Origin: Phaseolus vulgaris
Taxonomy: Eukaryota > Streptophyta > Magnoliopsida > Fabales > Fabaceae
Assembly (NCBI RefSeq): GCF_000499845.2
Contig: NC_023756.2
Coordinates: 34,308,763 to 34,372,762, forward strand
Reading direction: 5' to 3'
Length of the DNA stretch: 64,000 nucleotides
Every line of letters starts with the position of its first letter. Within the stretch, counting starts at the first letter, position 1. Below are positions 22,773-33,565 of the stretch, in pieces. The notes below the pieces were generated by a model. The model was not told the origin of the DNA. It worked only from the letters and a program-made list of their open reading frames with translations, and did no database searches. The translations under genes and the position numbers were made by a program.

Positions 22773-23916
22773 TGTTGAACCAAGTGGTGTTCAATGTTTT
22801 GAAGAATCCAAATCCTTTGAAGGATGTTGAAGCCTCTGCTCTGCTTGCTGTTGCTGTACTGGTTTAAGCTTTGTTCTGGGGTAGTTTAATATTGTAATCC
22901 ACCCTTAGATTGAATCTCAAGCAATTAGCATCTCAATTTTTTATCAAAGTAAAATGTTTTTCAAACTAAGTTGAAAGAACCGATTGTTTTGTCGAAACAA
23001 CCGATTGTTTACACTTAGGTGTTTTTGAGAAAGTTTGAAAACTGTTTTTGAATGGTTAAAACTGTTAAGTAACAAAACAACCGATTGATTCGAGGAAACA
23101 ATCGATTATTTGTTTTGTAACCATAACAAAAAAACTGTTTTCTTTGACAGAGCTTTAAATGCTTTAACTGAATACGCTTCAGTCATTAAATGCTTTGACC
23201 AATCTATTTTAAATGCAATTAAGAGTTTGTTAAGATTTGATAACAAACCATATCTTTGTATAATTTCAGAAAAACTGTTAATAAAGAATTAAGGATCTTG
23301 AAACAAAGTTTTTGACTAAGAGTTTTTCAAAGAGTTATGAGATTGCTTAAGTTTTTAGAGATTGATCAAGGTGCTGGAATAGGATTCTACTTGTATTGAT
23401 TTCAGATATTCATCTGTAACAAGTGTAATCTTTGTAAACTGCTGAACAATTCGTTTGTATGTTTTGCTGAGATTGGCTGTGTGTTCTTGAGGTGTTCAAG
23501 ATCAACAATCTTAGTGTTGGCCAAGGAGAGTGTGTTTCTTGAGGTTTTCAAGGTCATTCTCTTGGTTGTGGTGTAAGTGATCAAGTGGTGATTGCTTAGT
23601 GGATATCCTCAGGGTTTCTGAGAAGACTGGATGTAGCTCTAGTTTGGAGTGAACCAGTATAAACAACTGTGTACAATCTCTCTATCTCTAACTCTTTAAT
23701 TTCAGTTTGTTTGTTGTTTGCTGGTATAAACAACCGATTGTTTCGAAGAAACAACCGATTGTTTTTTCTAGTATTACAGTTTTTGCTTGCTGTTTTGGCT
23801 AACTGAATTGCTGAATCAATTGGTTTCTGAAATAAATTCATTCTAGCTTTGAAAATTTTGCGAAAACCCCTTTAAACCATTCACCCCCCTCTAGTTTAAA
23901 GCCATCTTTTCTAACA
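22773..23916 (+). repeat. 3' LTR of copia copy 1
   Basis: 1144 bp, TGTTGAACC..TTTTCTAACA, followed by the target duplication AAATG (23917-23921). It carries three quasi-palindrome pairs (22975-23010, 23073-23112, 23727-23766). This is the only complete LTR of copy 1 and defines the family LTR. Confidence 0.92.
23727..23766 (+). repeat. Paired quasi-palindrome AAACAACCGATTGTTT (best example)
   Basis: Two 16-bp units AAACAACCGATTGTTT separated by CGAAG. Each unit has perfect 6-bp inverted arms, AAACAA and TTGTTT, around a CCGA core. Related pairs lie at 11305-11340, 18404-18441, 20680-20717, 22366-22405, 22975-23010 and 23073-23112 in copy 1. In copy 2 they lie at 59932-59971, 60032-60070, 60658-60696 and 62965-63006. 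Variants inside gag lie at 20160-20190, 62081-62116 and 62434-62471. Confidence 0.85.
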
Positions 23917-25320
23917 AAATGTACTCTTTGTCCAACATAAGGATTTGAAGTGCCACTTTTAGAGCTTTAACTTATCCTTCTTGAGTATAAAGCAAAATCA
24001 GGTTTGAAAAGGTATGTGGGCGGAATAGTAAGGGGTCTTTGGGAACAACGAAACGCTGTTATCTTTAAGCAAGGGGAACTGGATGCTGAAGAAATTCTCT
24101 ACTCGGCATAGTTGAAATCATGGTTATGGATGAAGTACAGGGTTCGATCTTTCAATTATATGTTTTCGGATTGGATTTTGAGCCATGTCCTTTGCATTGA
24201 AATTTGAAATGACTAGGGTGGAACAGAAGGGGTTAGAGGTATGGTCTAATAGCTAAAGAGTTCTAAAGGTGATAAATAGTGTTTTGTACCTATACTTAGA
24301 ATGCTGCAAAGGGTCTTATGCTGTGTTGGAGTATGTGTAGGTTAGTAAGGGCCGCTAAAAACCAAAGGGGTTTAGATTGCAATGGTCGGTGAGAAGTGTG
24401 ACAACAGGCCTGTGATAAGTGGTGTTGTTAATGGAATGTGGCCAACTCTTGGTGCAGGCTCTCTAAGCCAATCTATTGTGCTAGACATGGGCACTCTTCA
24501 TCCAACATTGCTCTAGAAACTAAGCCACTGAACCAGGATCCAGTTTGGTATTTGGTGAGGTAGATACTATGGAAGTATTCGGTCCTGGTGCAAGCAAATT
24601 TGCAGTTCGGTAAGGGAGTCCCTATCCTAGTCATAGAATGGTTGGTTGGAGCTGGTAAAGGGTAAATATATAGCACAAGGGCATTGGGTGGAATCTATGT
24701 AGGTGGGGGGTACGAGCCAAGTAGTACCATGAAGTAAAGTCCAGCTTTGTAGCAAAAGTTTATGCATTTTGTGTTTCAGTTGTTGTAGAGAAGGGTGGCA
24801 ATAACTTCTAAAAAAAGGTGCTTCGATGGTGTTTGTGCTTGGGTATACCTTGCCATATCAAGGCAGCCTATATAGGAAAAAGAAACTGGAGTAGAGCTCT
24901 TTTGGGGATCAAGTTTTCAGTACTGAGTCATGCGTTGGAAGTGCAAGAAGTTTTGCTTTTTGCTGCAACCTTGGTATGGTTTTGAGGCACTAGTGCGGGT
25001 TGAGTGTTGCATATTTGGTGTTACAAGGCGGCATGTATGTTTGTTGTAGACATAGTGGATGCATTTTTGTTGCTTAAAGGGTGCAGATGTGTCTTATGCT
25101 CAGGCCTATTGGTGTCCAACAGCTGATCTACAATGGAAGAATTTGGTGGAGTCTGCTATCTTTGCTTTGTATAGAAGCACATCTTAGTTTAAGATATAAT
25201 TGTGGTATGTTTATGCACGAGCTAAAGATCTCTAGGCCTTTGAGCTTGTTATTCTGTATAAGGGTTGGGACACCCCTGAAGTGTCCCATCTAATTCATTT
25301 TTTTTATTGCTGATAAAAAA
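23917..25320 (+). pseudogene. LINE ORF2 C-terminus and 3' UTR
   Basis: The frame continues from the copia target site into WINVLFVQHKDLKCHF, then with stops into GGIVRGLWEQRNAVIFKQG, typical of the end of plant LINE ORF2. After about 24200 no coding signal is seen. The 3' UTR ends with a tract GACACCCCTGAAGTGTCCC and a poly-A-like tail near 25310. A similar tail recurs at 27530-27593. Confidence 0.75.
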
Positions 25321-26007
25321 AACCGCTTTAAAATTCTAGCACATTTCAATTATGTCTTTATCTTCCAACAATTTAAATTCCACTTTAAAATTCAACGCCT
25401 TTCAATTCAGTCTTTAAATTCTTGTTATTTACAATTCCGTCTTTTTATTCATTAAGCAATTTAAATTTTGCTTTTGAATTATTTGTGTCATTTTTTCTTT
25501 CCTTACTTATTTTGCTTGAGTCTTATGTTCTTAGTGTTCTAGGAGTCTGTAAATCCATTATGCTTATTTTAACTTTAATTGCGAAGAGGTAAAAGTAATT
25601 AGAATTTGTTTAAGTGGTAGTTGATTTAGTTCCAAACAAAGAAATCAAGTGATCATATGAATTGAGAACTAATGTGGTGTGTTGAAGACTAAATGTGGTG
25701 TGTTGAGGACTAGATATAGCTCTTGATTAAAAGTGAACCAGTATAACTTTTCTGTGTGATTCTCTCTATCTTTATCCTTTTACTGTACTTTTATTTTTTG
25801 GTTTCTTGATAGTAATTCAATCGGTTAAATAAACATAACAACTAGTTTATTTTATGTTTTTATGTTTACTTCTCTTTTTACAATCAATTGAATAGTGATT
25901 TAGGTAGTTGATTTTTATAAAATTTTCAATTTGACTTAAACAATTGTGAAAATTTCAAAAATATCTTGAAACAATTCACCTTGTTTATAGGCTATATATT
26001 CTAACAT
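25321..26007 (+). repeat. Decayed LTR related to the copia family
   Basis: The segment TAGCTCTTGATTAAAAGTGA and ACCAGTATAACTTTTCTGTG (near 25716-25760) and the ending TATATTCTAACA (25996-26007) match the order of features in the right half of the LTR at 22773-23916. It is old and AT-rich. The left boundary is unclear, and 25321-25600 may be unrelated. Confidence 0.5.
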
Positions 26008-27005
26008 TTATGACTAGGTTCGTCATACGAGAGGTCCTAAAAACTCGCCTTCACCCCTGAGCCAAACCCTGGATTCCACTTCTCCATCGCTATTATCTCC
26101 AGTTCGGGACCATGCCTATCTGAATGAGAGTGAGCAGAGGATATAAGGTTTGTAGCCTTCCTCCTACTCTTGAAGCTCAAATCTGATGTCGTCCGCTCAT
26201 TAGAGTGGACCTGAACAACACTTGGCCCCGCTCCTCAATGACCAAGGATGGTTTTGGAGTTCGAATCTCTTTTAGACGATGAGCCAACTCCACCTTGGAT
26301 AAGAAGGCCATTAGGTTTTCTGCAAGAAATAGAGAGGTTCACTTAGAATAGAAAACAAATACAACAAATGTGTTATACAAAAAGAAACTCAGAAAAGGGC
26401 TATATAAATGTATGCCTTTAAATCCATAACTTAGAATTTGAGTTTTAGAATGGTAGGAGTGTCAAATACTACATCAATTTTTTTCAAAAAACTCACAGAT
26501 TTATCTTTCTGGGGTTTAAATCATCCATTTAGCGAGCAGATTGAAGATGAGGGTTTGGGGTCCAATACAACAGAAACACTTCTAGAATGCTAGGGTCTTT
26601 AATCGAAGGACGAATCTTAAGGAACCAATCCTTAAAGTTCTTATAGGATGAATGGAACAAAGTCAATAAACCTCTCCCACTAACACTACTAAGGTAGGCC
26701 AATAAGTACCTAGAGGAGTTTTTGAACTCAAAGAAATAAAGGATCCTAAATGCGCGAATGAAGGTCTAACTATTCGAATGAAGCTACGTTGGGACTACAT
26801 TAAACTCGGTCAAAATCTCTTTCTCAAAAATGGTGAAAGGCAAATATATTCCTAACTTGATAAAAACGATATAATAAAATGGACCTGGATGATCTGTAGA
26901 CTCATCTCTGAAAACAAGCTCACAAATCTGAACTTTAACTAGATGTTCATCAGTTTTACTAACTGAATACACTTGCACAAGTCCCTAAGTTTCTTCCTAG
27001 AGGTA
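26008..27005 (-). pseudogene. Relic of a gypsy-type transposon gene (PF04195-like), antisense
   Basis: On the minus strand, 26978-26784 reads VQICELVFRDE..PFYYIVFIKLGIYLPFT, then FEKEILTEFNVVPT. It aligns with PFCFVYTTFFKKVKLRFPLT, then RFERELLTELNIAAAQLHPN, in the intact antisense gene. Further decayed frames to about 26430 continue the match. At 26322-26340 the minus strand has a good splice acceptor (TCTCTATTTCTTGCAG) followed by ENLMAFLSKVELAHRL, matching the exon 2 start of the intact gene. The copia LTR relic cuts the end of exon 2. Confidence 0.6.
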
Positions 27006-27593
27006 TACATAGATGTTTCTATAAGAAGGTCTTTCTTAGTCCCAAGAATACGAGGCAGACTAATCTATAAAGCTACAACTAAGCGAAAAGCTAAAAGCAA
27101 CAAAAACTCAGTAGTTATTTTTGGACCTACGAGCAGACCAAGGTAGCAACAATTATTTCATACGAAGTTATGGTTTGTAAAACCTGAATGGACACACCAC
27201 ATCATACAATATGACATCCAAAGTTGCAATGCCAAAACAATTTCTTCTTGATTGTAAATCTGTGCGGTATAAAAGAGGTTGGGAGATGTAAGATTGATAG
27301 CAGTAATGTATGGCTAGGATATAATAGGTATGATTTTGGGTGCAATGGGAATTCGCATGTTTCGAGGCTATGTTACTTTAGTCCTTTCTTGTAGAATCTC
27401 TATGTGTGCCTGTTTAGTGGTGTTTTTATATCTCATTTTTTTTTCTTGAGTTGTTGGTTTTTGATAGAAATATGTAAACTTTTATCTCAAACACAACTCA
27501 TAGATTTAGTGAGACTTTTGTATAAGGTTTGAGGTATCCCTCAAATATCCCATTCTAATTCATTTATCCATTACTAATAAAAAAACATAACCA
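27006..27593 (+). mobile_element. 3' tail of a second, 5'-truncated LINE
   Basis: 27440-27593 has the same ending as the LINE at 25320: a Gly/Val-coding stretch, GAGGTATCCC..ATCCCATTCTAATTCATT and ACTAATAAAAAAA. The left boundary is unclear; 27006-27130 may still belong to the neighbouring relic. Confidence 0.5.
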
Positions 27594-27616
27594 ATTAATT
27601 TAACAACATGAGGGTA

Positions 27617-27773
27617 TGTTAACAGGAGAGAGAATGAGTGGAAGGCATAGAGAGATAAATGAGTAAAATACTCATTTATTCAAAAGTCAATTAACTAATA
27701 CAGAGGTGTGAATTATATAGGCAAAGATACATCTAGAGTACTAACTAAACTAACTTAAGTAATCTATTTAACA
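27617..27773 (-). repeat. 3' LTR of the Ale-like element
   Basis: 157 bp, TGTTAACAGGAGAG..CTATTTAACA on the plus strand. About ten differences from the partner LTR at 31857-32013 point to a moderately old insertion. The pol stop codon lies inside this LTR (27764-27766). Confidence 0.92.
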
Positions 27774-30700
27774 TCCCCCTTAAAACTTATGATAGGTTTT
27801 TCCAAAACCATAAGTTTATTGCGTACATAAGTAAAACTAGGACTAGAAATAGGCTTTGTAAACACACCGGCAAGTTGAAAATAAGCAGGTATATGAATTA
27901 GAGAGACATGCTTCTGTTGTATGTGATCCCAGAAAAAGTGAAAGTCTATTTCAAAGTGCTTGGACCTCGAGTGCAAGACATGATTAGCTGAAAGCACAAC
28001 TGCTCCAAGGTTAAAAGAGTAAATTTCGGGCACTGTAAATGAGATATGGAGTTAAGTGAATAAAGATTGAAGCCATATAATATCAGCCAGGACAACAACA
28101 ATCCGACGATACTCTACTTTAGTGTTGCTTTGGGAAACAACTTTTTGTTTATGAGAAGACCATGAGACAATATTAGAGCTAAAATACACATAGTATCCTG
28201 TTGTAGATTTGTTGTCATCTATATCACTAGCCCAGTCTAAGTCACAAAAGCCCTGGATTGTATTATTGGTGTTGTGTTTGATAATAAGCCCATGATCTAA
28301 TGTGCCTTTGAGATACCTTAGGATCCATTTAACTGCTTTCCAATGATGTTCTTGAGGACTGTGCATGAACTAAGAGACTTTATTCACAGAAAAGGTGAGT
28401 TCTGGACGAGTGATGAGCACATATTGAAGAGCACCCACTGGATCTGAAAGAGGGATCAGAAAAGGATGCAGAAGCATTTGCTGTAAAGCTTTAAGTTGGT
28501 AATCATAGGAGTAGGTTGTGGATGGGACTCAAGCATGTGCATTCGTTGAAGAAGGCTTTGAATATATTGATGTTGTGATAAGTGCAAAGATCCATCTTGA
28601 AGAGTGGAAACATCAATACCAAGGAAGTGATGCAGAGGACTCAAATCCTTTAGAGCAAAAACAGAACTGAGACTGGAAATAAGACCAGTAATATCAGTAG
28701 GTACAAATCTAGTGATAATTATATCATCTACATATATGAGAACAAACAAAGAAGAAGAATGAGTAAATCTAACAAACAGTGATGGATCACTAGTGGTGGA
28801 ATTAAAACCAAGACTTTGAAGAGTGATACTTAGCTTTTTATACCATGAACGAGGTGCTTGTTTGAGGCCATAAATAGCTTTTTTAAGCTTACACACTAGT
28901 TGCGGATTGGCAAAGATAAAGCTTGCTAGTTGTTGCATGTAGACATCCTCATGCAGATCACCATTTAAAAATGCATTATTGATGTCGATTTGGTGAATGT
29001 TCCATTGAGCATACATTGTGCGAGCAAGCACCACTCTTATGGTAGTATGTTTGATTACAGGACTAAACGTCTCTGAATAGTCAAGACCTTTAGTTTGATT
29101 ATACCCCTTGGCCACAAGTCGTGCCTTGTGACGCTGAAATGTGCCATTTGCATGATACTTATTCTTGAAGATCCATTTTCAGCCAACAATGTTTGTTCCT
29201 GGTGGTAAAGGAGTCAAAGTCCAGGTTCTATTTGTGATCAGAGCACGGTATTCATCTTGCATGGCTTAATTCCATTGAGGAGATTGGAGTGCAGTTTTGA
29301 AATTGACAGGTTCAGAAGACACATAAACAAGAGATGCAATATATATTTTGGGCTTGGAAATACAAGACATAGCCCGAGTAGTCATAGGATGAACATTTTG
29401 ATTAGATAAAGGAACCAAAAAAATAGTAGTGGTGGCACCAGGTGAGGATGTGTGATTGTGTAAAGGTGATGTGGGCAGAGTATAATGGGATAAAAAATAG
29501 GAATGGAAGGAGGAGAGGAAGATATCACAGTTAAAATAGGAGGAGTAATTTGAGACACAGGGGCAACATCAACGTTAGATAAAAAACCATATTATGAAAT
29601 AGAATATGGAAAAATATCTTCATTAAAAACTACATGCCTAGAGATATATATTCTACCATTAGGTGAACGACAAATATAGCCTTTATTACATTGATTATAT
29701 CCAAGAAATAAACAACAAGTAGACCTGAAATTTAATTTGTTAAGATTGTAGCAACGAAGGAGAGGATAACAAGCACAACCAAAACTTTTAAAAGTATTAT
29801 AATTAGGTTTCTTATGAAAAAGAAGTTCACGAGGAGTCTTACCTTGTATGACAGAAGATGGAAGAAAATTGATAATCTGATTAGTAGTGAGAAAAGTTTC
29901 ACCCCAAAAATTCATTGGAAGAGAAGCAGCAGAGAGCATATACAACCCCATATTAGCTATATGACGATGCTTCCTTTCAATGGCACCATTTTTCTCGTGT
30001 GTATGTGGACAGGTGAAACAATGTTGTATACCGGATTCATTGATAAAAGGCTTAAAACAGTGAAACTCTTTTGCATTATCAGTTTGAATAGTTTTAATTG
30101 TAAGACCAATTTGATTTTCATCTAATAATTTGAAGGTTTTGAAGGTAGCAAGCACTTGTGATTTAGAGTGTAACAAATACAACCAAGTGAATTCGGAATA
30201 AGCATATAAAAATGGAATATAATATTTTTCACCATTCGTAGCATGCATAGAAGCAGGACCCCATATATCAATGTATATCAATTGTAAAGGCAAAATATAA
30301 ATAGTTGTAGAAGAGGAAAAATGAAGTTTGTGAGCTTTCCCTTAAACACATGCATCACAGAAAACAGATTTAGAAGTACAAGCAATATTAGATTGATTTA
30401 AAATGTTCTTGACTACATTAAAACTGAAATGTCCAAGTCTGTTGTGCCACAACTACAGAGCAGGTTTTCCAGATTTAAAGGATGTGTAATTAGCAGAGTA
30501 AGGAGAGGTTCTTTGGCAAAATTGCAAAATTAGAAACGCTTAACATGTTTTTATTGAGAGTAGGAACATGTAAAAGGTTTTGTAAAGAAATAACAATGTT
30601 AGTAACAAGAGAAACACAAGATGTAGAACCAATATGAGAGATAGTCATACCTGCACCATTACCAAGTTTAACATTTGCAGAGCCTTGATATTCTTGATTA

Positions 30701-31849
30701 TCAGTAAACAAAGTTGGGTCATATGTCATATGATGAGAGGCCCCACTGTCTGGATACCATAGCGGGTCTTCTATAATGAAGGGTGTGACAAGAATCGATG
30801 GTTCACCGTCATTAAAAGATTGAGTAGAAAACTGGGATGTGTTGGCAGTGACCATGGAAGAAGATGGCTTACCAGTCCAATGCCAACATTGAAGCGCATT
30901 ATGACCAATTTTAGAATACAATTGACAATGAACTCGGTTAGGTTTCCAAGATCCAGAAGTCGGTTGGGTTTCCAAGATCCACAAGTAGAGGAGGTCCAAG
31001 AATCACGGTGAAATTGACGAGGTCCATTAGATGGAGAATATCTGCTTGAGGGTTTATACGAAAAATGACCACCACAGGAGTATTGATTGAACGGCGGACG
31101 AAAAGATGGGGTTTGATGATACTAAGAATGAACAAAAGTAGCATTAGCTTGAAAATGGGAGTGAGCAAGTTTATACCTCTGAAAACGTTCTTCTTGAGCA
31201 AGTAAGAGAGATCAATCTCATTGATTGAGTAAGGATATATGCAAGACGTAACAACAACAATAAACACATTGTATTCTTCTGGTAACCAGTCAAGAATACT
31301 TTCAATGTGATCTTCAGTAGTAATTGGGGAACTGATTGCAACAAGCATGTTGACAACCTTTTTAATATCATGAAGGTAAGCATAAATCGTTTTGTCGTTC
31401 TTGGGAGTCTTTCGCAACAACTTCATCTTCTGAATTTGAGCACACGTATGAGATGCAAATTGTTCTTGAAGACATTTCCAAATATGCGCCGAAGTATCCA
31501 AACCCACGACTTTTGTAAGAATCGGTGTAGTCATTGAAGCAAGAAGCCAGGCTATGATAAGTTGATCTTGCTGTTAATATTGAAGAAAAGCCTCTGAGGG
31601 TTGAGAAGGAGAAGATGAAGGGGATGAAGAAGGAACCTGATTTCCTTCAAGAAACTTCAAGAGTCTGAGACCACGTATAGTGTCAAGAACTTGATGACGC
31701 CAGAGAATAAAATTATCTTCATCAAGTTTGAGGCTTATGGGAGTGGTGAATTGCTGAACATAGGTCATTGGAGAAGAAGATGAAAGAAACACAAAAGAGG
31801 AAGAAGAGGAGGTTGGGGACGAAGACTTGAGTAAAAAAAATAGGCTCAT
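27764..31849 (-). pseudogene. Ale-like copia gag-pol, decayed
   Basis: Minus strand. It starts MSLFFLLKSSS at 31849, with the ATG inside the primer site. Order: gag (ISLKLDEDNFILWRHQV), a degenerate zinc knuckle (CQLYSKIGHNALQC, second Cys lost, near 30930), protease (DSGASHHMTYD, near 30750), integrase (IDIWGP, QTDNAKEF, then a catalytic Glu, 30293-29592), RT with YVDDIII (near 28730) and RNase H (FCDLDWASD, near 28240). It ends KPIISFKGDVK. Stops and shifts fall near 31574, 30940, 30490, 30340, 29590-29115, 28456 and 28040. Confidence 0.88.
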
Positions 31850-31856
31850 GATACCA

Positions 31857-32013
31857 TGTTAACATGAGAGAGACTGAGTGGTAGGTATAGAGAGATAAAA
31901 GAGTAAAATACTCATTTATTCTAAAGTCAATTAACTAATACATAGGTGTGAAATATATAGGCAAAGATACACCCAAAGTACTAACTAAACTAACCTAAGT
32001 AATCTATTTAACA
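31857..32013 (-). repeat. 5' LTR of the Ale-like element
   Basis: 157 bp; transcription would run leftwards from here. Followed on the plus strand by the target duplication GGGTA (32014-32018). Confidence 0.92.
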
Positions 32014-32018
32014 GGGTA

Positions 32019-32702
32019 GGGGAGTAGAATATGGATCACTAATTAATTGATTATTGTTTGAAAATGAACTTTGGGGTTGAAAAGTGGTACTGGAAGACAT
32101 GTTAGTATTACATTGGTGGCATAACCGTTTCAAAATTAAGAAGTTTTATTATTCACACTAATTTATTCAATTTGAGTATAATTATCTCTTGTAAAAAATA
32201 CTTGTGGTATTTACTTAAAAAATCAATAGAAGGAGAAAAACTTGAGTTATTGAACAATGGTTTTTGAATTAAGAAAAGATCTGTCAAAGTTGACTTCGAC
32301 AATAGTAATTATGACCACGTGTTAATTACTCTATATAACAGAAAGAACAATTATATAAATTTTATGTTCTGAAACTATTTTATGCTTCAACTATTAAATC
32401 TAAGCTGATGAAAAAAATATTAAATCTAAAATTAATGTTTTAACTATAATTCTGAGAGTAATATGCATTCTTGTGGCATAGTGAAAATTGAGGACTACCA
32501 TTACTGTTTTAGTATAAACTTAAATGCAAAACGGTATTGGAAACATTGTCTTGACTCTTATGTAAGCAATAAAAAGAATTAAATATAATTTTATGTACCA
32601 AAAGAAATATTTCATTCTAAAAGATAGAAACTCCAAGGAATGACTCTGCATATACAATTTAGCACATGTTCTTCTTAATGATGATGCTATAAAACATACA
32701 TT
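32019..32702. other. AT-rich spacer between elements
   Basis: No coding signal, LTR edge or repeat was recognised. It may be genuine intergenic DNA or very old transposon sequence. Confidence 0.5.
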
Positions 32703-33535
32703 TGTACCGACCAGTCCTCGGACATCGATGACCGCTAGTAATGGTGGGTCACGTAAGTTGGGTCCCACAAGCGACATAAGCCAATGTGCCAATTAGTTGT
32801 CAGATGTCGATCACCAAGATATGCCGACGTGTCCTCGGCAACAGAGTAAGGCTGACGTGACATTAAGCATCGATGGTTTGAACAGTTGAATGGGACCTTG
32901 GAAGGTAAGTCCCAGGAACACAACAGTTATCAGTAAAACGCCCAGAGGTAGGGGGAGCCTAAGTCACAAAGTACCCATGCGTGCGGTGTGGATATTGCAA
33001 CTGGGCACGACACGAGTAAAGAGTATTGGAACCAACAAAAGCCCGTTAGGGTTAGGGCTTCCAAGGGAAGCCGCATGCATGGCACGTGAATAGTTAGGGC
33101 ACGCCCAGAACGGATGGCCCTAGAGAACAAGTGCACAAGTTGGTACCCAGGTGGCCATTCTATTAGAGGTTGCACTCCAGCAAGGGGGCCTTACGTGCTA
33201 GATTACACTAAGATTGGGTAATAGCGGTGCAAGGGAATTCCCCCAGGAACCCTAAATGCGGGTAATAGAAACTGAAGAAACCCTAGACTATATAAAGGGT
33301 AGTAAGAAAACCCACAAGGTATGTAGTTTCTGAGACTAGAACTATTACTCACACATACTATTTCTTAGCCCCAAAATTGACTTGAGCGTCAGAGTGAAAA
33401 CGACCTCTAGGGCGCCCCCTTTGTCTTTGCAGGTACAAAGTGTTTCGATCAAGGAAAGCGCAAACCTAGACAGAGATAAGAGGGCGTGAGAACGTCGTTA
33501 GAGTCAATCGACAAACGAGTCAACTGGCAAGAACA
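32703..33535 (+). repeat. 5' LTR of Tat element B
   Basis: 833 bp, TGTACCGACC..GGCAAGAACA, with a TATA box (TATATAAAGG, near 33290). It shares the 3' module TTGACTTGAGCGTC..GGCGCC..TTTGCAGGT with A and with the solo LTR at 56441, but differs upstream. Confidence 0.88.
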
Positions 33536-33565
33536 TTTGGTGCCCACCGTGGGGCCGTTTAAAAC

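Larger units (their letters stand above)
11102..23916 (+). mobile_element. Non-autonomous copia-type element: gag plus ORF2, no pol (copy 1)
   Basis: Both LTRs begin TGTTGAACCAAGTGG and end TTTTCTAACA. The flanks carry the 5-bp target duplication AAATG (11097-11101 and 23917-23921), so the element inserted as a unit into the LINE. The 5' LTR is interrupted by a Tat element. The interior holds a primer site (18593, CGGCATCAAGAGC), a copia-type gag, about 0.8 kb with no frame, ORF2 (21160-22362) and a polypurine tract next to the 3' LTR. No protease, integrase, RT or RNase H motif occurs, so it would need enzymes supplied in trans. A second copy with the same layout starts at 59738. Confidence 0.85.
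6935..25320 (+). mobile_element. LINE (non-LTR retrotransposon), heavily interrupted
   Basis: Pieces of one plant LINE lie in order: ORF1-like (6935-7765), RT and zinc-binding C-terminal region (8772-11101), the rest of ORF2 and the 3' UTR (23917-25320). It ends with a tail of the form ATTGCTGATAAAAAAAA. A CRM-like LTR with primer binding site sits between ORF1 and RT. A copia-type element with AAATG target duplication splits the C-terminal part. The endonuclease domain that normally precedes RT is missing. Confidence 0.8.
27617..32013 (-). mobile_element. Complete Ale/Retrofit-like copia element, minus strand
   Basis: Two 157-bp LTRs, the target duplication GGGTA on both sides (27612-27616 and 32014-32018), a primer site TGGTATCATGAGCC on the minus strand (31843-31856) and a polypurine tract AAGGGGGA next to the left LTR. 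Total length is 4397 bp. The whole gag-pol is present in order but decayed. The short LTRs and the gag start point to the Ale/Retrofit lineage. Confidence 0.92.

Noticed and set aside
23073..23766. Repeated 16-bp motif considered as a CRISPR-like array
   Set aside because: Spacing is irregular, units come in pairs inside LTRs of a plant retrotransposon, and no cas genes exist in this context.
24200..25293. Short frames and fairly balanced base composition suggested a gene
   Set aside because: The stretch follows the LINE ORF2 C-terminus and leads to its poly-A-like tail, so it is LINE 3' UTR.
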